Counted from the stretch's first letter, positions 25,445 to 34,145 are shown. The stretch is DNA of 64,000 nt from Paraburkholderia flava (GCF_004359985.1 NZ_SMRO01000003.1:728206-792205); one strand, 5' to 3'. The notes: generated by a model not told the origin, from the letters alone. Numbers and translations: made by a program.

Positions 25445-26260
25445 ATGTCCTCTTTCAACCAGACGCTCAACGACGCGTGGCAGCGCACGAATTCGCTGCT
25501 GTGCGTCGGCCTCGATCCCGACCCTGCAAAATTCCCCGGCGCATTGGCCAACCGGCCCGACGCGATTTTCGATTTCTGCCGCGCGATCGTCGATGCGACC
25601 GCACCGTACGCGTCGTCGTTCAAGCCGCAGATCGCGTACTTCGCCGCACATCGCGCGGAGGACCAGCTCGAACAGTTGATCGCCCACATCCACGTCGCGC
25701 ATCCGGGTCTACCGGTGATTCTCGATGCGAAGCGCGGCGACATCGGCAGCACCGCCGAGCAGTACGCGATCGAAGCGTTCGAGCGCTATCGTGCCGACGC
25801 GGTGACCGTGAATCCGTACATGGGCTTCGATTCGATCGAGCCGTATCTCGAGCACAAGGGCAAGGGCGTGATCGTGTTGTGCCGCACGTCGAACGCGGGC
25901 GGCTCGGATCTGCAGTTTCTCGATACGGCCGGACGTCCGCTGTATCAGGTGGTCGCGCAGCTTGCCGCGCAGAAGTGGAATGCGAGCGGTGAGCTGGCGC
26001 TGGTCGTCGGTGCGACGTTTCCGAAAGAGATCGAGGTGGTGCGCGGGATCGTCGGCGATATGCCGCTGCTGATTCCCGGCATCGGTGCGCAGGGCGGCGA
26101 CGTCGAAGCGACGGTGCGGGCTGGTCGCACGGCCAACGGCACCGGGATGTTGATCAACTCGTCGCGCGCGATCATCTACGCGGGCAAGGGCGACGACTTC
26201 GCGCAGGTTGCTGCGGCTGCGGCGAAGCAGACGCGCGATACGATTAACGCGTCGCGTTGA
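25445..26260 (+). CDS. pyrF: Orotidine 5'-phosphate decarboxylase (type 2)
   Basis: The 271-residue enzyme converts OMP to UMP in pyrimidine synthesis. It begins with [14 protein letters not shown] and carries the active-site motif [14 protein letters not shown], with the catalytic lysine at about residue 96. Later segments [13 protein letters not shown] and [13 protein letters not shown] are typical of the longer group-2 PyrF. A -10-like TAAAAT lies at 25400-25405. The gene is single and convergent with the cupin gene. Confidence 0.93.
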   Translation: MSSFNQTLNDAWQRTNSLLCVGLDPDPAKFPGALANRPDAIFDFCRAIVDATAPYASSFKPQIAYFAAHRAEDQLEQLIAHIHVAHPGLPVILDAKRGDIGSTAEQYAIEAFERYRADAVTVNPYMGFDSIEPYLEHKGKGVIVLCRTSNAGGSDLQFLDTAGRPLYQVVAQLAAQKWNASGELALVVGATFPKEIEVVRGIVGDMPLLIPGIGAQGGDVEATVRAGRTANGTGMLINSSRAIIYAGKGDDFAQVAAAAAKQTRDTINASR

Positions 26261-26274
26261 TCGGCTGGCACATC

Positions 26275-26300
26275 GCGCGTCTTGAGTGTCTCAAGCGCGC
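26275..26300. terminator. Hairpin between convergent pyrF and cupin genes
   Basis: GCGCG-T-CTTGA pairs with TCAAG-CGCGC around a GTGTC loop, with one bulged T. It sits where the two transcripts converge. There is no T tract on either strand, so terminator activity is uncertain. Confidence 0.3.
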
Positions 26301-26809
26301 GGTGCTGCGGGCCCTAGCCGCGCGATCAACTCGCGATGCTCGGGCCACTGATCCTGCAACGCACGCGCATCGGCGAGTTCGAACTCGCTGAATTCGAAAC
26401 CCGGCGCGACCGTGCAACCAACGAGCGCAAAGCTCGCCGGATCCTCGCATTCCGCAGCGAACCACAAGCCTGCGGGCACCACTGCCTGGAACACCGTACC
26501 CGGATGCGCGAGCGCATCGCCGAGACGATGCGTGACGAGACGGCCTGCGTCGTCGAGTACGTGCACGTCGAGCGGCGAGCCCGCGTAGAAATGCCAGACC
26601 TCGTCCGAGCGGATCCGATGCCACGACGAATGCGCGCCGTCGCACAGCAGGTAGTAGATCGCCGTCGATGCTGAGCGCGGTTCAGCGGTGCCGTCGCGAT
26701 GAACCGTCGCCGCAGCGCGATAAGTCTCTCGGAAGAAGCCGCCTTCCGGATGCGGCTGCAGATCGAAACGCTGGATCAGCGTCGCTTGGTCGAGGGCAGC
26801 GTTTTGCAT
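26291..26809 (-). CDS. Cupin superfamily protein (DUF985/cupin_5)
   Basis: The 172-residue protein matches the cupin_5 (DUF985) family: LQPHPEGGFFRETYRA, IYYLLCDGAHSSWHRI, DEVWHFYAGSPLDVHVLD, and VPAGLWFAAECEDPASFALVGCTVAPGFEFSEFEL distributed along the length. His and Glu residues in the HRI and EVWHFYAG segments are possible metal ligands. No biochemical role is established for this family. The start at 26809 lacks a clear ribosome site; the frame continues upstream but that part has no family similarity. Confidence 0.8.
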   Translation of the reverse strand: MQNAALDQATLIQRFDLQPHPEGGFFRETYRAAATVHRDGTAEPRSASTAIYYLLCDGAHSSWHRIRSDEVWHFYAGSPLDVHVLDDAGRLVTHRLGDALAHPGTVFQAVVPAGLWFAAECEDPASFALVGCTVAPGFEFSEFELADARALQDQWPEHRELIARLGPAAPRA

Positions 26810-26879
26810 CGGTGAGTGCTCGATGGTGGTCTGCGATGGCGCGGCGCGCGAGGCGCCGTGGACGGAACAGCGACGTGAA

Positions 26880-27380
26880 TCAGCGCTCCTGCTCGTCGAG
26901 CAGCGCGAGTACGCCGCGCAGCGCATGCGCGGCGGCCTGTGCGCGAATCTGTTTTCGATCGCCCTTGAACACGACGGTTTCGACGGCGGTGTGCAGCCGG
27001 TTGCTCCAGCCGAACGACACCATGCCGACCGGCTTCGTTTCGGTGCCGCCGCCAGGGCCGGCGACGCCGGTGATCGACAGCGCGACCTGCGCGCGGCTGT
27101 TGCGCAGCGCGCCTTCGACCATCGCACGCGCGACCGGCTCGCTGACTGCACCGTGCCGGTCGATCATCTCGGCCGGCACGCCGATCATCTCGCTCTTCGC
27201 CTGGTTCGAATACGTGACGAAGCCGCGTTCGAACCAGCCGCTGCTGCCGGAGATGTCGGTCATCGCGGTGGCGACCATCCCGCCGGTGCAGGACTCGGCA
27301 GTAGCAAGCATCAATCGCTCGTCGCGCAGACGGTTGCCGACGCGGATGGCCAACTGGTGAACGACGGAATCGGTAGACAT
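26880..27380 (-). CDS. pncC: Nicotinamide-nucleotide amidohydrolase, PncC/CinA C-terminal type
   Basis: The 166-residue protein is a stand-alone CinA C-terminal domain. Motifs are MLATAESCTGGMVATAMTD with the active-site Ser, FVTYSNQAKSEMIGVP, and ITGVAGPGGGTETKPVGMV. PncC deamidates NMN to nicotinate mononucleotide in NAD recycling. It follows pgpA with a 25 bp gap on the same strand, so thiL-pgpA-pncC form one transcript. Confidence 0.9.
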   Translation of the reverse strand: MSTDSVVHQLAIRVGNRLRDERLMLATAESCTGGMVATAMTDISGSSGWFERGFVTYSNQAKSEMIGVPAEMIDRHGAVSEPVARAMVEGALRNSRAQVALSITGVAGPGGGTETKPVGMVSFGWSNRLHTAVETVVFKGDRKQIRAQAAAHALRGVLALLDEQER

Positions 27381-27405
27381 GCGGAAATCCGGTATCGGGT
27401 GTCGG

Positions 27406-27975
27406 TCAGACCGACATACGCCACAGCGCGATGACGAGCAGCGTGAAGAATGCAGCGACAAGATCGTCGAACATGATGCCAAAGCCACCTTTCAGCCGGC
27501 GATCGAAATAGCGGATCGGCGGCGGCTTCACCATGTCGAAGAAGCGGAACACGATGAACGCCCACAGCTGGCCGGTGACGGTGACCGGCGTGACCATCAG
27601 TAGAACGAGCCAGAACGCAACGATTTCATCCCACACGACCGGCGACGGATCGTCGGTGCCGAGCCGCTTCGCGGTGAAACTGGTGATGCCGATGCCGGCA
27701 AAAAAACCGACGACGATCAGCACGCCCCATTCGATCACCGTCAGATAGTGGCTGAATGCCGCGAACGATGCCCACGCGAACAGCGTGCCGATGGTGCCGG
27801 GCGCGATCGGCGACAGGCCACTGCCGAATCCGAGCGACAGGATGTGCAGCGGATGCGACAGCATGAAGCGCGAGGTCGCGCGACGCGGCGGCGGACGATC
27901 GCCAGGGCTTGGGTCTGTCGGAGCGGGACGGCCAGTCAGATCGTCGGCGGTGCCGAGCGAGGGGTCAGTCTGCAT
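27406..27975 (-). CDS. pgpA: Phosphatidylglycerophosphatase A
   Basis: The 189-residue inner-membrane enzyme dephosphorylates phosphatidylglycerophosphate to phosphatidylglycerol. It has a hydrophilic N-terminus of about 37 residues rich in Pro and Asp, then HILSLGFGSGLSPIAPGT with the PGT motif, DPSPVVWDEIVAFW with the catalytic acidic residues, and FRFFDMVKPPPIRYFD, interleaved with about four hydrophobic helices. Its start overlaps the thiL end by 11 bases. The thiL-pgpA pairing is common in proteobacteria. Confidence 0.92.
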   Translation of the reverse strand: MQTDPSLGTADDLTGRPAPTDPSPGDRPPPRRATSRFMLSHPLHILSLGFGSGLSPIAPGTIGTLFAWASFAAFSHYLTVIEWGVLIVVGFFAGIGITSFTAKRLGTDDPSPVVWDEIVAFWLVLLMVTPVTVTGQLWAFIVFRFFDMVKPPPIRYFDRRLKGGFGIMFDDLVAAFFTLLVIALWRMSV

Positions 27976-28957
27976 GAAAGTGGTCGAAGCCTTGCAACGT
28001 CAGGGTGAGCGGCGCGCCGTCCGCGTCGCGCCACGCGATCGCCGGAGAGGCCGCCGTTTGAAGAGCGTTTATTGTACCGATGCGCGTGACCGGCAGGCGC
28101 GCCGCGCGCGCTGCTTGTTCGATCGCTGAGCGCGCGGTGGTCGATGCAGTGAAGCACAGCTCGTAGTCGTCGCCGCCGGCGAGCGTGCAGCGTCGTTGCA
28201 CGTCGAGCGGCAGGCGTCGTAGTGCATCCGAACGCGGCACCGCGTCCGCATCGATCGTCGCGCTAACCTTCGAGCGTTCGAGGATGTGCAGCAGGTCGCC
28301 CGCGAGTCCATCGGACAGATCGAGCGCCGCGTGCGCGATGCCGCGCAACGCGAGGCCCAGTTCGATGCGCGGCTCCGGACGTTCCAGCGCGCGGCGGAAC
28401 ATGGCCGCATCGGCTGCGTTCGATTGCCATTCGTCGCGCAACACGCCGAGTCCCGCGCGCGCATCGCCGAGCGTGCCGGAGATCCACACGTCGTCGCCGG
28501 GCTGCGCGGCGTCGCGTCTTAGTGCCTGCTGCGGCGGCACGGCACCGAACACCGTCAGACACAGGTTCAACGGTCCCGCTGTCGTATCGCCGCCGACGAG
28601 CGGGCAAGCGAAGCGCTCCGCAAGTTCGAACAGGCCGTTGCTGAATGCTTCGAGCCACGCGGCGTCCGCACGCGGCAACGAGAACGCGAGCGTGAACGCG
28701 AGCGGTCGTGCGCCCATCGCGGCGAGGTCGGACAGATTGACGGCCAGCGCCTTGTGACCGAGCGCATGCGGATCGACATCCGCAAGGAAATGGCGGCCTT
28801 CGACCAGCATGTCCGTCGAAATGGCGAGCATCTCGCCAGCCGGCGGCGCGATCAGCGCGCAGTCGTCGCCGATGCCGAGCGGTACCTCCGGCCGAGCGGG
28901 AGCCGCCGCCGCTCGGCGGGCAAAGAAGCGGTCGATCAACGAGAACTCGGACAGCAT
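27965..28957 (-). CDS. thiL: Thiamine-monophosphate kinase
   Basis: The 330-residue enzyme phosphorylates thiamine monophosphate to the diphosphate cofactor. It has the ThiL motifs LGIGDDCALIAP near the N-terminus, STDMLVEGRHFL, KALAVNLSDLAAMGA, VGGDTTAGP and DLSDGLAGDLLHILE. It is the first gene of the minus-strand thiL-pgpA-pncC unit and is divergent from maeB with a 219 bp gap. Confidence 0.93.
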   Translation of the reverse strand: MLSEFSLIDRFFARRAAAAPARPEVPLGIGDDCALIAPPAGEMLAISTDMLVEGRHFLADVDPHALGHKALAVNLSDLAAMGARPLAFTLAFSLPRADAAWLEAFSNGLFELAERFACPLVGGDTTAGPLNLCLTVFGAVPPQQALRRDAAQPGDDVWISGTLGDARAGLGVLRDEWQSNAADAAMFRRALERPEPRIELGLALRGIAHAALDLSDGLAGDLLHILERSKVSATIDADAVPRSDALRRLPLDVQRRCTLAGGDDYELCFTASTTARSAIEQAARAARLPVTRIGTINALQTAASPAIAWRDADGAPLTLTLQGFDHFHAD

Positions 28958-29176
28958 GACGGTGAGCGGTGGCCTGAAAGCGATCGGAAAATGCAGCTAA
29001 AAGTGGGCATCGTGATTTCAACGATGAGGCAGACAACGTTTTGTACCGTCTTTTCGCCAGGCTCGCCTGCGCTGTTTCGGGTGCGGCAGTTGTACCCTTT
29101 CTGAAGGGATCGGGCCTGGGATTGGCGCTACAATGCGTCGAACTTCTATTCTAATCCGCACCCTTAAGCCCGCCTT

Positions 29177-31471
29177 ATGTCGAATCCCGCTCAGAGCAAA
29201 CTTCGCGAAGCCGCACTCGATTATCACGAGTTCCCCACGCCTGGGAAAATCGCGATCGCGCCGACCAAACAGATGATCAACCAGCGCGACCTCGCGCTGG
29301 CCTACTCGCCCGGCGTTGCGTTCGCGTGCGAGGCGATCGTCGAGAATCCGCTGAATGCCGCGCGCTTCACCGCGCGCAGCAACCTCGTCGGCGTCGTGAC
29401 GAACGGCACCGCGGTGCTCGGCCTCGGCAACATCGGGCCGCTCGCGTCGAAGCCGGTGATGGAAGGCAAGGCGGTGCTGTTCAAGAAGTTCGCCGGTATC
29501 GACGTGTTCGATATCGAGCTGAACGAGTCGGACCCGCACAAGCTCGTCGACGTGATCGCCGCGCTGGAGCCGACCTTCGGCGGGATCAACCTCGAAGACA
29601 TCAAGGCGCCGGACTGTTTCATCGTCGAGCGCGAATGCCGCAAGCGGATGAAGATTCCGGTCTTCCACGACGACCAGCACGGTACCGCGATCGTCGTCGC
29701 CGCCGCGATCACCAACGGTCTGAAGGTGGTCGGCAAGGACATCAAGACGGTGAAACTGGTGTCGTCCGGCGCGGGCGCAGCGGCGCTGGCCTGTCTGGAT
29801 CTGCTGGTCGATATCGGTCTGCCGCTCGAAAACATTACCGTCACCGACCTGGCCGGCGTGGTCTACAAGGGCCGCGTCGAACTGATGGACCCGGACAAGG
29901 AGCGCTTCGCGCGCGAAACCGATGCTCGCACGCTCGCTGAGGCGATCGGCGGCGCGGACGTTTTCCTTGGTCTGTCGGCCGGTGGCGTGCTCAAGCCGGA
30001 AATGGTCAAGGGCATGGCGGACAAGCCGCTGATCCTCGCGCTCGCGAATCCGACGCCGGAAATCCTGCCGGAAGTCGCGCTCGAAGTGCGGCCGGATGCT
30101 GTGCTGTGCACGGGCCGCACGGACTACCCGAACCAGGTGAACAACGTGCTGGTGTTCCCGTTCCTGTTCCGCGGCGCGCTCGATGCAGGCGCGACGACGG
30201 TGACGCGGGAAATGGAAATCGCCGCGGTCAACGCGATTGCCGAACTGGCGCGTCAGGAACAGAGCGACATCGTCGCGACCGCGTACGGCATTCAGGATCT
30301 GTCGTTCGGGCCGGAATATCTGATTCCGAAGCCGTTCGATCCGCGTCTGATCGTCAAGGTCGCGCCGGCGGTGGCGAAGGCGGCCATGGATTCCGGCGTC
30401 GCGACGCGGCCGATCGAAGACATGGACGCGTACGAACAGCATCTGCAGCAGTTCGTCTATCACAGCGGCACGACGATGAAGCCGATCTTCCAGCTGGCGC
30501 GTAGCGTCGAGCCGGAGAAGAAGCGCATCGTGTTCGCGGAAGGCGAAGAAGAGCGCGTGCTGCGTGCCTTGCAGATCGTCGTCGATGAAAAGCTTGCGAA
30601 GCCGATCCTGATCGGCCGTCCGGCGGTGATCGAACAGCGTATCGCGCGCTACGGTCTGCGGCTTACGGCGGGCCAGGACTACACGGTCGTCAACACCGAT
30701 CACGACGAGCGTTATCGCGATTTCTGGCAGACGTATCACAAGATGATGGCGCGCAAGGGCATCAGCGAGCAGATGGCGAAGCTCGAAATGCGTCGCCGTA
30801 CGACGCTGATCGGCTCGATGATGGTGAAGAAGGGCGAAGCCGACGGGATGATCTGCGGCACGATCAGCACGACGCATCGTCACCTGCACTTCGTCGATCA
30901 GGTGATCGGCAAGCGCGAAGGCTGCAGCGTGTACGCCGCGATGAACGCACTGGTGCTGCCGGGCCGGCAGATCTTCCTCGTCGATACGCACGTGAACGTC
31001 GATCCGACGCCCGAGCAGCTCGCCGAAATCACCATCATGGCTGCGGAAGAAGTGCGCCGCTTCGGCATCGAGCCGAAGATCGCGCTGGTGTCGCACTCGA
31101 ACTTCGGCACGAGCCACGCACCGTCCGCGCAAAAGATGCGCGACGTGCTCGAGCTGCTGCGCGAACGCGCGCCTGACCTGCAGGTGGACGGCGAAATGCA
31201 CGGCGACGTCGCGCTCGACGCGAACCTGCGTCGCGAAGTGCTGCCGGAATCGACGCTGGAAGGCGACGCGAATCTGCTGGTGCTGCCGAACATCGACGCT
31301 GCAAACATCTCGTACAACCTGCTGAAGACTGCGGCCGGCAACAACATCGCGATCGGCCCGATGCTGCTCGGCGCCGCGAAGCCGGTGCACGTGCTGACGG
31401 CGTCCGCGACGGTGCGCCGGATCGTCAACATGACGGCGCTGCTCGTCGCCGACGTGAGCGCGGCGCGCTAG
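29177..31471 (+). CDS. maeB: NADP-dependent malic enzyme (malic enzyme plus phosphotransacetylase-like domain)
   Basis: The 764-residue protein joins an N-terminal malic enzyme (about residues 1-430) to a C-terminal phosphotransacetylase-like domain (about 440-760). The first has LALAYSPGVAFACEAI, FHDDQHGTAIVVAAAI and the Rossmann VSSGAGAAALACLDLL; the second has RIVFAEGEEERVLRAL and GMICGTISTTHRHLHFVDQV. This is the MaeB layout; the C-terminal part is usually regulatory. It oxidatively decarboxylates malate to pyruvate with NADPH. A TACAAT at 29129-29134 may be its -10 box. Confidence 0.93.
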   Translation: MSNPAQSKLREAALDYHEFPTPGKIAIAPTKQMINQRDLALAYSPGVAFACEAIVENPLNAARFTARSNLVGVVTNGTAVLGLGNIGPLASKPVMEGKAVLFKKFAGIDVFDIELNESDPHKLVDVIAALEPTFGGINLEDIKAPDCFIVERECRKRMKIPVFHDDQHGTAIVVAAAITNGLKVVGKDIKTVKLVSSGAGAAALACLDLLVDIGLPLENITVTDLAGVVYKGRVELMDPDKERFARETDARTLAEAIGGADVFLGLSAGGVLKPEMVKGMADKPLILALANPTPEILPEVALEVRPDAVLCTGRTDYPNQVNNVLVFPFLFRGALDAGATTVTREMEIAAVNAIAELARQEQSDIVATAYGIQDLSFGPEYLIPKPFDPRLIVKVAPAVAKAAMDSGVATRPIEDMDAYEQHLQQFVYHSGTTMKPIFQLARSVEPEKKRIVFAEGEEERVLRALQIVVDEKLAKPILIGRPAVIEQRIARYGLRLTAGQDYTVVNTDHDERYRDFWQTYHKMMARKGISEQMAKLEMRRRTTLIGSMMVKKGEADGMICGTISTTHRHLHFVDQVIGKREGCSVYAAMNALVLPGRQIFLVDTHVNVDPTPEQLAEITIMAAEEVRRFGIEPKIALVSHSNFGTSHAPSAQKMRDVLELLRERAPDLQVDGEMHGDVALDANLRREVLPESTLEGDANLLVLPNIDAANISYNLLKTAAGNNIAIGPMLLGAAKPVHVLTASATVRRIVNMTALLVADVSAAR

Positions 31472-31527
31472 GCGTGAGGCTCGCGCTCGTGACGGGACGG
31501 ATGGCCACGAGCGCGGCCGGTCGGGAA

Positions 31528-31560
31528 TAAAAAGAAGGCGTGCCTGCGACGGGCACGCCT
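31528..31560 (-). terminator. Orphan intrinsic terminator facing minus strand
   Basis: Read on the minus strand, a 9 bp stem (AGGCGTGCC/GGCACGCCT, 31536-31560) is followed by TTCTTTTTATT. The plus-strand side has CGGACG after the stem, so it does not suit maeB. No minus-strand protein gene lies upstream. Confidence 0.7.
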
Positions 31561-31678
31561 CGGACGAACAGGGGAATGTCGTCCAAAATATGCCGGACGC
31601 GATTCGAGCGATCAAATTCGCATCCAGCACGGCAGACACCCAAACAGCATTTCCGCACGGCGACGAGATAATTTTATC
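31528..31678 (-). ncRNA. Candidate small RNA, about 150 nt, minus strand
   Basis: Minus-strand signals line up for a short transcript. A perfect -35 TTGACA (31712-31707), a 16-base spacer, a weak -10 TATCTC (31690-31685), a predicted start near 31678, and an intrinsic terminator ending at 31528. The region between has no credible open frame. The -10 box matches consensus at only three of six positions, so the promoter is not certain. The target and role are unknown. Confidence 0.4.
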
Positions 31679-31852
31679 CTCGCAGAGATAAAAATCTGTA
31701 AAGACTTGTCAAAATTACCGTATGAGGGCGGTTTTCGCCCCTTTCCGGACCTTTCCGGCGGCGCACGAACATTGATTCCAAAGGCCATTAGCGATACCCT
31801 TACGGCTTTCATGGTCGTCAAACTCGTGATCCAACAACGGGAATCCTGATTC

Positions 31853-32263
31853 ATGGCACGCAAGTGGCTCCGCAATGGCGTGCTCGCCGCCGCACTGACG
31901 GCTGGCAGTCTCTGCGGAGGGCTGGTCCCGAACGCTTTTGCGCGAGACTATGCAGCCGCAGCAAATGTTCAGGCGCAGGGCACCGTCGCGGCGGCACAAT
32001 TGCCGCGCGAAGCAGTCAATACATTGAACTTGATTGCAGCAGGCGGGCCTTACCCGTATGAGAAGGACGGCATCGTATTCGGCAATCGCGAGCGGTTGCT
32101 ACCGCCGCATCGGCGCGGCTTTTATCACGAATACACCGTTCCCACGCCTCGTGCGCGTAACCGCGGCGCGCGGCGTATCGTCTGCGGCGGACCGCTGGGA
32201 CGAACCGACAACTGTTTTTACTCCGACGACCACTACACCAGCTTTAAACGTATTGTTGAATGA
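31853..32263 (+). CDS. Secreted guanyl-specific ribonuclease, barnase type
   Basis: The 136-residue protein has a Sec signal peptide (about residues 1-30, ending PNAFA) and a C-terminal microbial ribonuclease domain of about 75 residues. Recognisable catalytic positions are R81 in GNRERLLP, the general base E93 in FYHEYTV, R107 in ARRIVCGG, and the general acid H127 in SDDHYTSF. Two cysteines, C111 and C121, could form a disulfide in the exported protein. The product should cleave RNA after G outside the cytoplasm. A barstar-type inhibitor gene follows 7 bp later. GGGAA is a weak ribosome site. Confidence 0.87.
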   Translation: MARKWLRNGVLAAALTAGSLCGGLVPNAFARDYAAAANVQAQGTVAAAQLPREAVNTLNLIAAGGPYPYEKDGIVFGNRERLLPPHRRGFYHEYTVPTPRARNRGARRIVCGGPLGRTDNCFYSDDHYTSFKRIVE

Positions 32264-32270
32264 TATTGGG

Positions 32271-32840
32271 ATGAAAGGCATGAGCGACAACGTCTACGCG
32301 CACGACACCGGAGTCGCGACGGATCTTTTCGCGGCCGGCGACGGCAACCTGTTTCAGCGCGTCATGCAGATGCGCGCCCCCGGTCACGACCGGGACAACC
32401 AGAGCGAAGCCAGCACGGTGCTTTCATCGAATGAGGGAGCCATGACTCTTTTCAAGACCGTACGACCGAATATCGTACAGTCGATTCGCGCGTTTCGCGT
32501 GCAGGATCTGGCCGACGAAGCGCAGCAGCTCGGTCAGCATTTTCTGTATGCGCAATGCGCGTGTGCGCAATCGAAACAGGAAGTGCTCGAAACGATTGCG
32601 ACATCGTTTTTGTTTCCGAAGCACTTCGGCAAGAACTACGATGCGCTGTTTGACTGTCTGACCGACCTGGTTCAGAAGGCCGGCGCGCAGCCAGGTTTCG
32701 TGATCGTGCTCGAGGCATTGCCGGTTGCGCAGAAATTCGACAAGGATGGGCGCGAAACGCTGCTCGACGTGTTCCGCGAAGCGGCTGAGTTCTGGGCCGA
32801 ACGCAAGGTGGCATTCCGCGTGTTTTATTCGTTTGCCTGA
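32271..32840 (+). CDS. Barstar-family ribonuclease inhibitor
   Basis: The 189-residue protein ends in a barstar domain of about 95 residues, with FPKHFGKNYDALFDCLTDL holding the acidic helix that plugs the ribonuclease active site and VFREAAEFWAERKVAFRVFY at the C-terminus. It is preceded by an unusual N-terminal region of about 90 residues (MSDNVYAHDTGVATDLFAA and onward) that barstar itself lacks. The start may be 32271, 32280 or, less likely, ATG 32442, which would remove most of the extension. It should protect the cytoplasm from the ribonuclease encoded just upstream. Confidence 0.85.
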   Translation: MKGMSDNVYAHDTGVATDLFAAGDGNLFQRVMQMRAPGHDRDNQSEASTVLSSNEGAMTLFKTVRPNIVQSIRAFRVQDLADEAQQLGQHFLYAQCACAQSKQEVLETIATSFLFPKHFGKNYDALFDCLTDLVQKAGAQPGFVIVLEALPVAQKFDKDGRETLLDVFREAAEFWAERKVAFRVFYSFA

Positions 32841-32864
32841 GCGTCTGCGAATCTTCTCCGCAGT

Positions 32865-32905
32865 AAAACAGCAAGGCCCGCTTTTATAGCGGGCCTTGCT
32901 GTTTT
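32865..32905. terminator. Bidirectional intrinsic terminator, barstar / rsmE
   Basis: A 17 bp perfect stem (32865-32881 with 32889-32905, core CAAGGCCCGC/GCGGGCCTTG) and a TTTTATA loop carry AAAA on one side and TTTT on the other. It lies between the convergent barstar and rsmE genes and can serve both. Confidence 0.92.
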
Positions 32906-32942
32906 CTACGTGCGGATTTCTTTGTTCGGATCTACGTGAGTC

Positions 32943-33698
32943 TTACCATCCGCCCCAACGTGCAGCAAGCGCCGCCAGCACGGCGATGCCGGCAGTCTCG
33001 GTGCGCAGTACGCGAGGTCCGAGCGCGACGGCTGTGAATCCCTGCGCGATTGCCGCGGCTTCTTCGTCGGGGGAAAGGCCGCCTTCCGGGCCGATCAGCA
33101 GTGTGATGCCGTCGCTCGGCGGCTCGGCTGGCAGTGCGGCGAAGTCGAGTGCGGCACGTGGCGAAAGCAGCAGGCGTAGTTCGTTGGTGGCGGGAACGGG
33201 CGGCAGTGCGTCGAGCCATGTCGTGAAGTCGCGGACCGCTGCGACGTCGGGCACGCGATTGCGTCCGCACTGCTCGCATGAGGCGCGCACAATGCCTTGC
33301 CAATGCGCCTGTCTGCGCTGGGCGCGTTCGCCGGCGAGACGCACCACGCTGCGCGCCGTCATCAGCGGAACGAAGCTCGATGCGCCGAGTTCGACGGCCT
33401 TTTCGATCAGCCAGTCCATCTTGTCGCCGCCGGCCACGCCTTGCGCGAGCGTCAACCGGTAAGGCGGCTCCGCCTCCGACGCGCTGAATTCGCCGATCCT
33501 CACCGAGGCCGACCGGCGTTCGACTTCCACCAGCTCCGCGCGGTACTCGCCGCCTTCGCCGTTGAACAGCACCAGCGCGTCGCCCGTCTGCAGTCGCAGT
33601 ACCTGCACGTGACGCATCACGTCGTCGGGAAGTGGAGTCACGTCGCCTGAGCGGAGAGATTGATCGACAAAAAAACGGGGCATCGAAGCGGCGCTCAT
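32943..33698 (-). CDS. rsmE: 16S rRNA m3U1498 methyltransferase
   Basis: The 251-residue protein has an N-terminal PUA-like domain (MPRFFVDQSLRSG to about residue 75) and a C-terminal SPOUT methyltransferase with its knot: EKAVELGASSFVPLMTARSV, then LLIGPEGGLSPDEE and VALGPRVLRTETAGIAVLAAL. It methylates U1498 of 16S rRNA with S-adenosylmethionine. The start may be ATG 33698 or ATG 33683; family members usually begin at MPRFF, but neither start has a clear ribosome site. Confidence 0.92.
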   Translation of the reverse strand: MSAASMPRFFVDQSLRSGDVTPLPDDVMRHVQVLRLQTGDALVLFNGEGGEYRAELVEVERRSASVRIGEFSASEAEPPYRLTLAQGVAGGDKMDWLIEKAVELGASSFVPLMTARSVVRLAGERAQRRQAHWQGIVRASCEQCGRNRVPDVAAVRDFTTWLDALPPVPATNELRLLLSPRAALDFAALPAEPPSDGITLLIGPEGGLSPDEEAAAIAQGFTAVALGPRVLRTETAGIAVLAALAARWGGW

Positions 33699-33731
33699 GC
33701 AGTTACGAAATCACAAAATCACAGAGGGTGC

Positions 33732-34145
33732 TCAGGAGATCCGGCGCGCGAGCGCCCAGCGATAGCCGTCGAGATCCTCGATCTGCGCGAAGCGGTCGCC
33801 CCAGAACTGGTCCTGCGGTTCGCTCAACGACTTCGCGCCCGCAGCCAGTGCACGTGTATAGACCGCATCGACGTCGTCGACGTACAGATAGAACGATTGT
33901 GGCGCAACGGTCTCGGCGCTCTTCGGTGTCTTCGCGGTCGAGCCGAACGCGCCCTCGGGCGCGAACATCACGATCAGCTGATCCTGATACGTCATCTCGA
34001 CGTGCATCACTGCGCCGTCGTCCTGCACGCTGTCGCGCACGGCGAAACCGAACGCCGCTTCGAAGAACGCAGTCGCCGAGCGAGCGTCGCGCACGGTCAT
34101 GTACGGGGTCAACCAGGGCACACCGGTTGGGCGAGAGGCAGTCAT
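33732..34145 (-). CDS. VOC-family (glyoxalase/bleomycin-resistance fold) protein
   Basis: The 137-residue protein shows one VOC module: PYMTVRDARSATAFFEAAFGF, then VMHVEMTYQDQLIVMFAPE and QSFYLYVDDVDAVYTRALAAGAKSLSEPQDQFWGD distributed to the end with IEDLDGYRWALA. It is the PhnB-like or glyoxalase-like type, and the enzymatic activity is unknown. ATG 34145 is chosen because GGAGA lies 5 bases upstream on the minus strand; the frame stays open to 34247 but that leader has no family sequence. It is 98 bp downstream of the spermidine synthase gene on the same strand. Confidence 0.8.
   Translation of the reverse strand: MTASRPTGVPWLTPYMTVRDARSATAFFEAAFGFAVRDSVQDDGAVMHVEMTYQDQLIVMFAPEGAFGSTAKTPKSAETVAPQSFYLYVDDVDAVYTRALAAGAKSLSEPQDQFWGDRFAQIEDLDGYRWALARRIS

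Larger units (their letters stand above)
31472..31852. other. Gene-free, AT-rich interval before the ribonuclease gene
   Basis: No protein gene is visible. The interval has an AT-rich patch at 31660-31720 with an inverted repeat TTTTATC-N8-GATAAAA (31672-31693), a minus-strand terminator (31528-31560), a minus-strand TTGACA, a short GGGCG/CGCCC hairpin near 31730, and two adjacent copies of CCTTTCCGG (31740-31748 and 31750-31758). The maeB transcript has no clear plus-strand terminator here. Confidence 0.6.

Noticed and set aside
26810..27151. N-terminal extension of the cupin gene (open frame continues upstream)
   Set aside because: The extension lies antisense-shifted over pncC coding sequence and is Arg/Ser-rich without cupin features.
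29018..31639. Very long open frame (873 codons) on the minus strand
   Set aside because: It lies antisense to maeB, shows Arg/His/Asp-rich composition without any family motif, and is explained by the GC-rich third positions of the sense gene.
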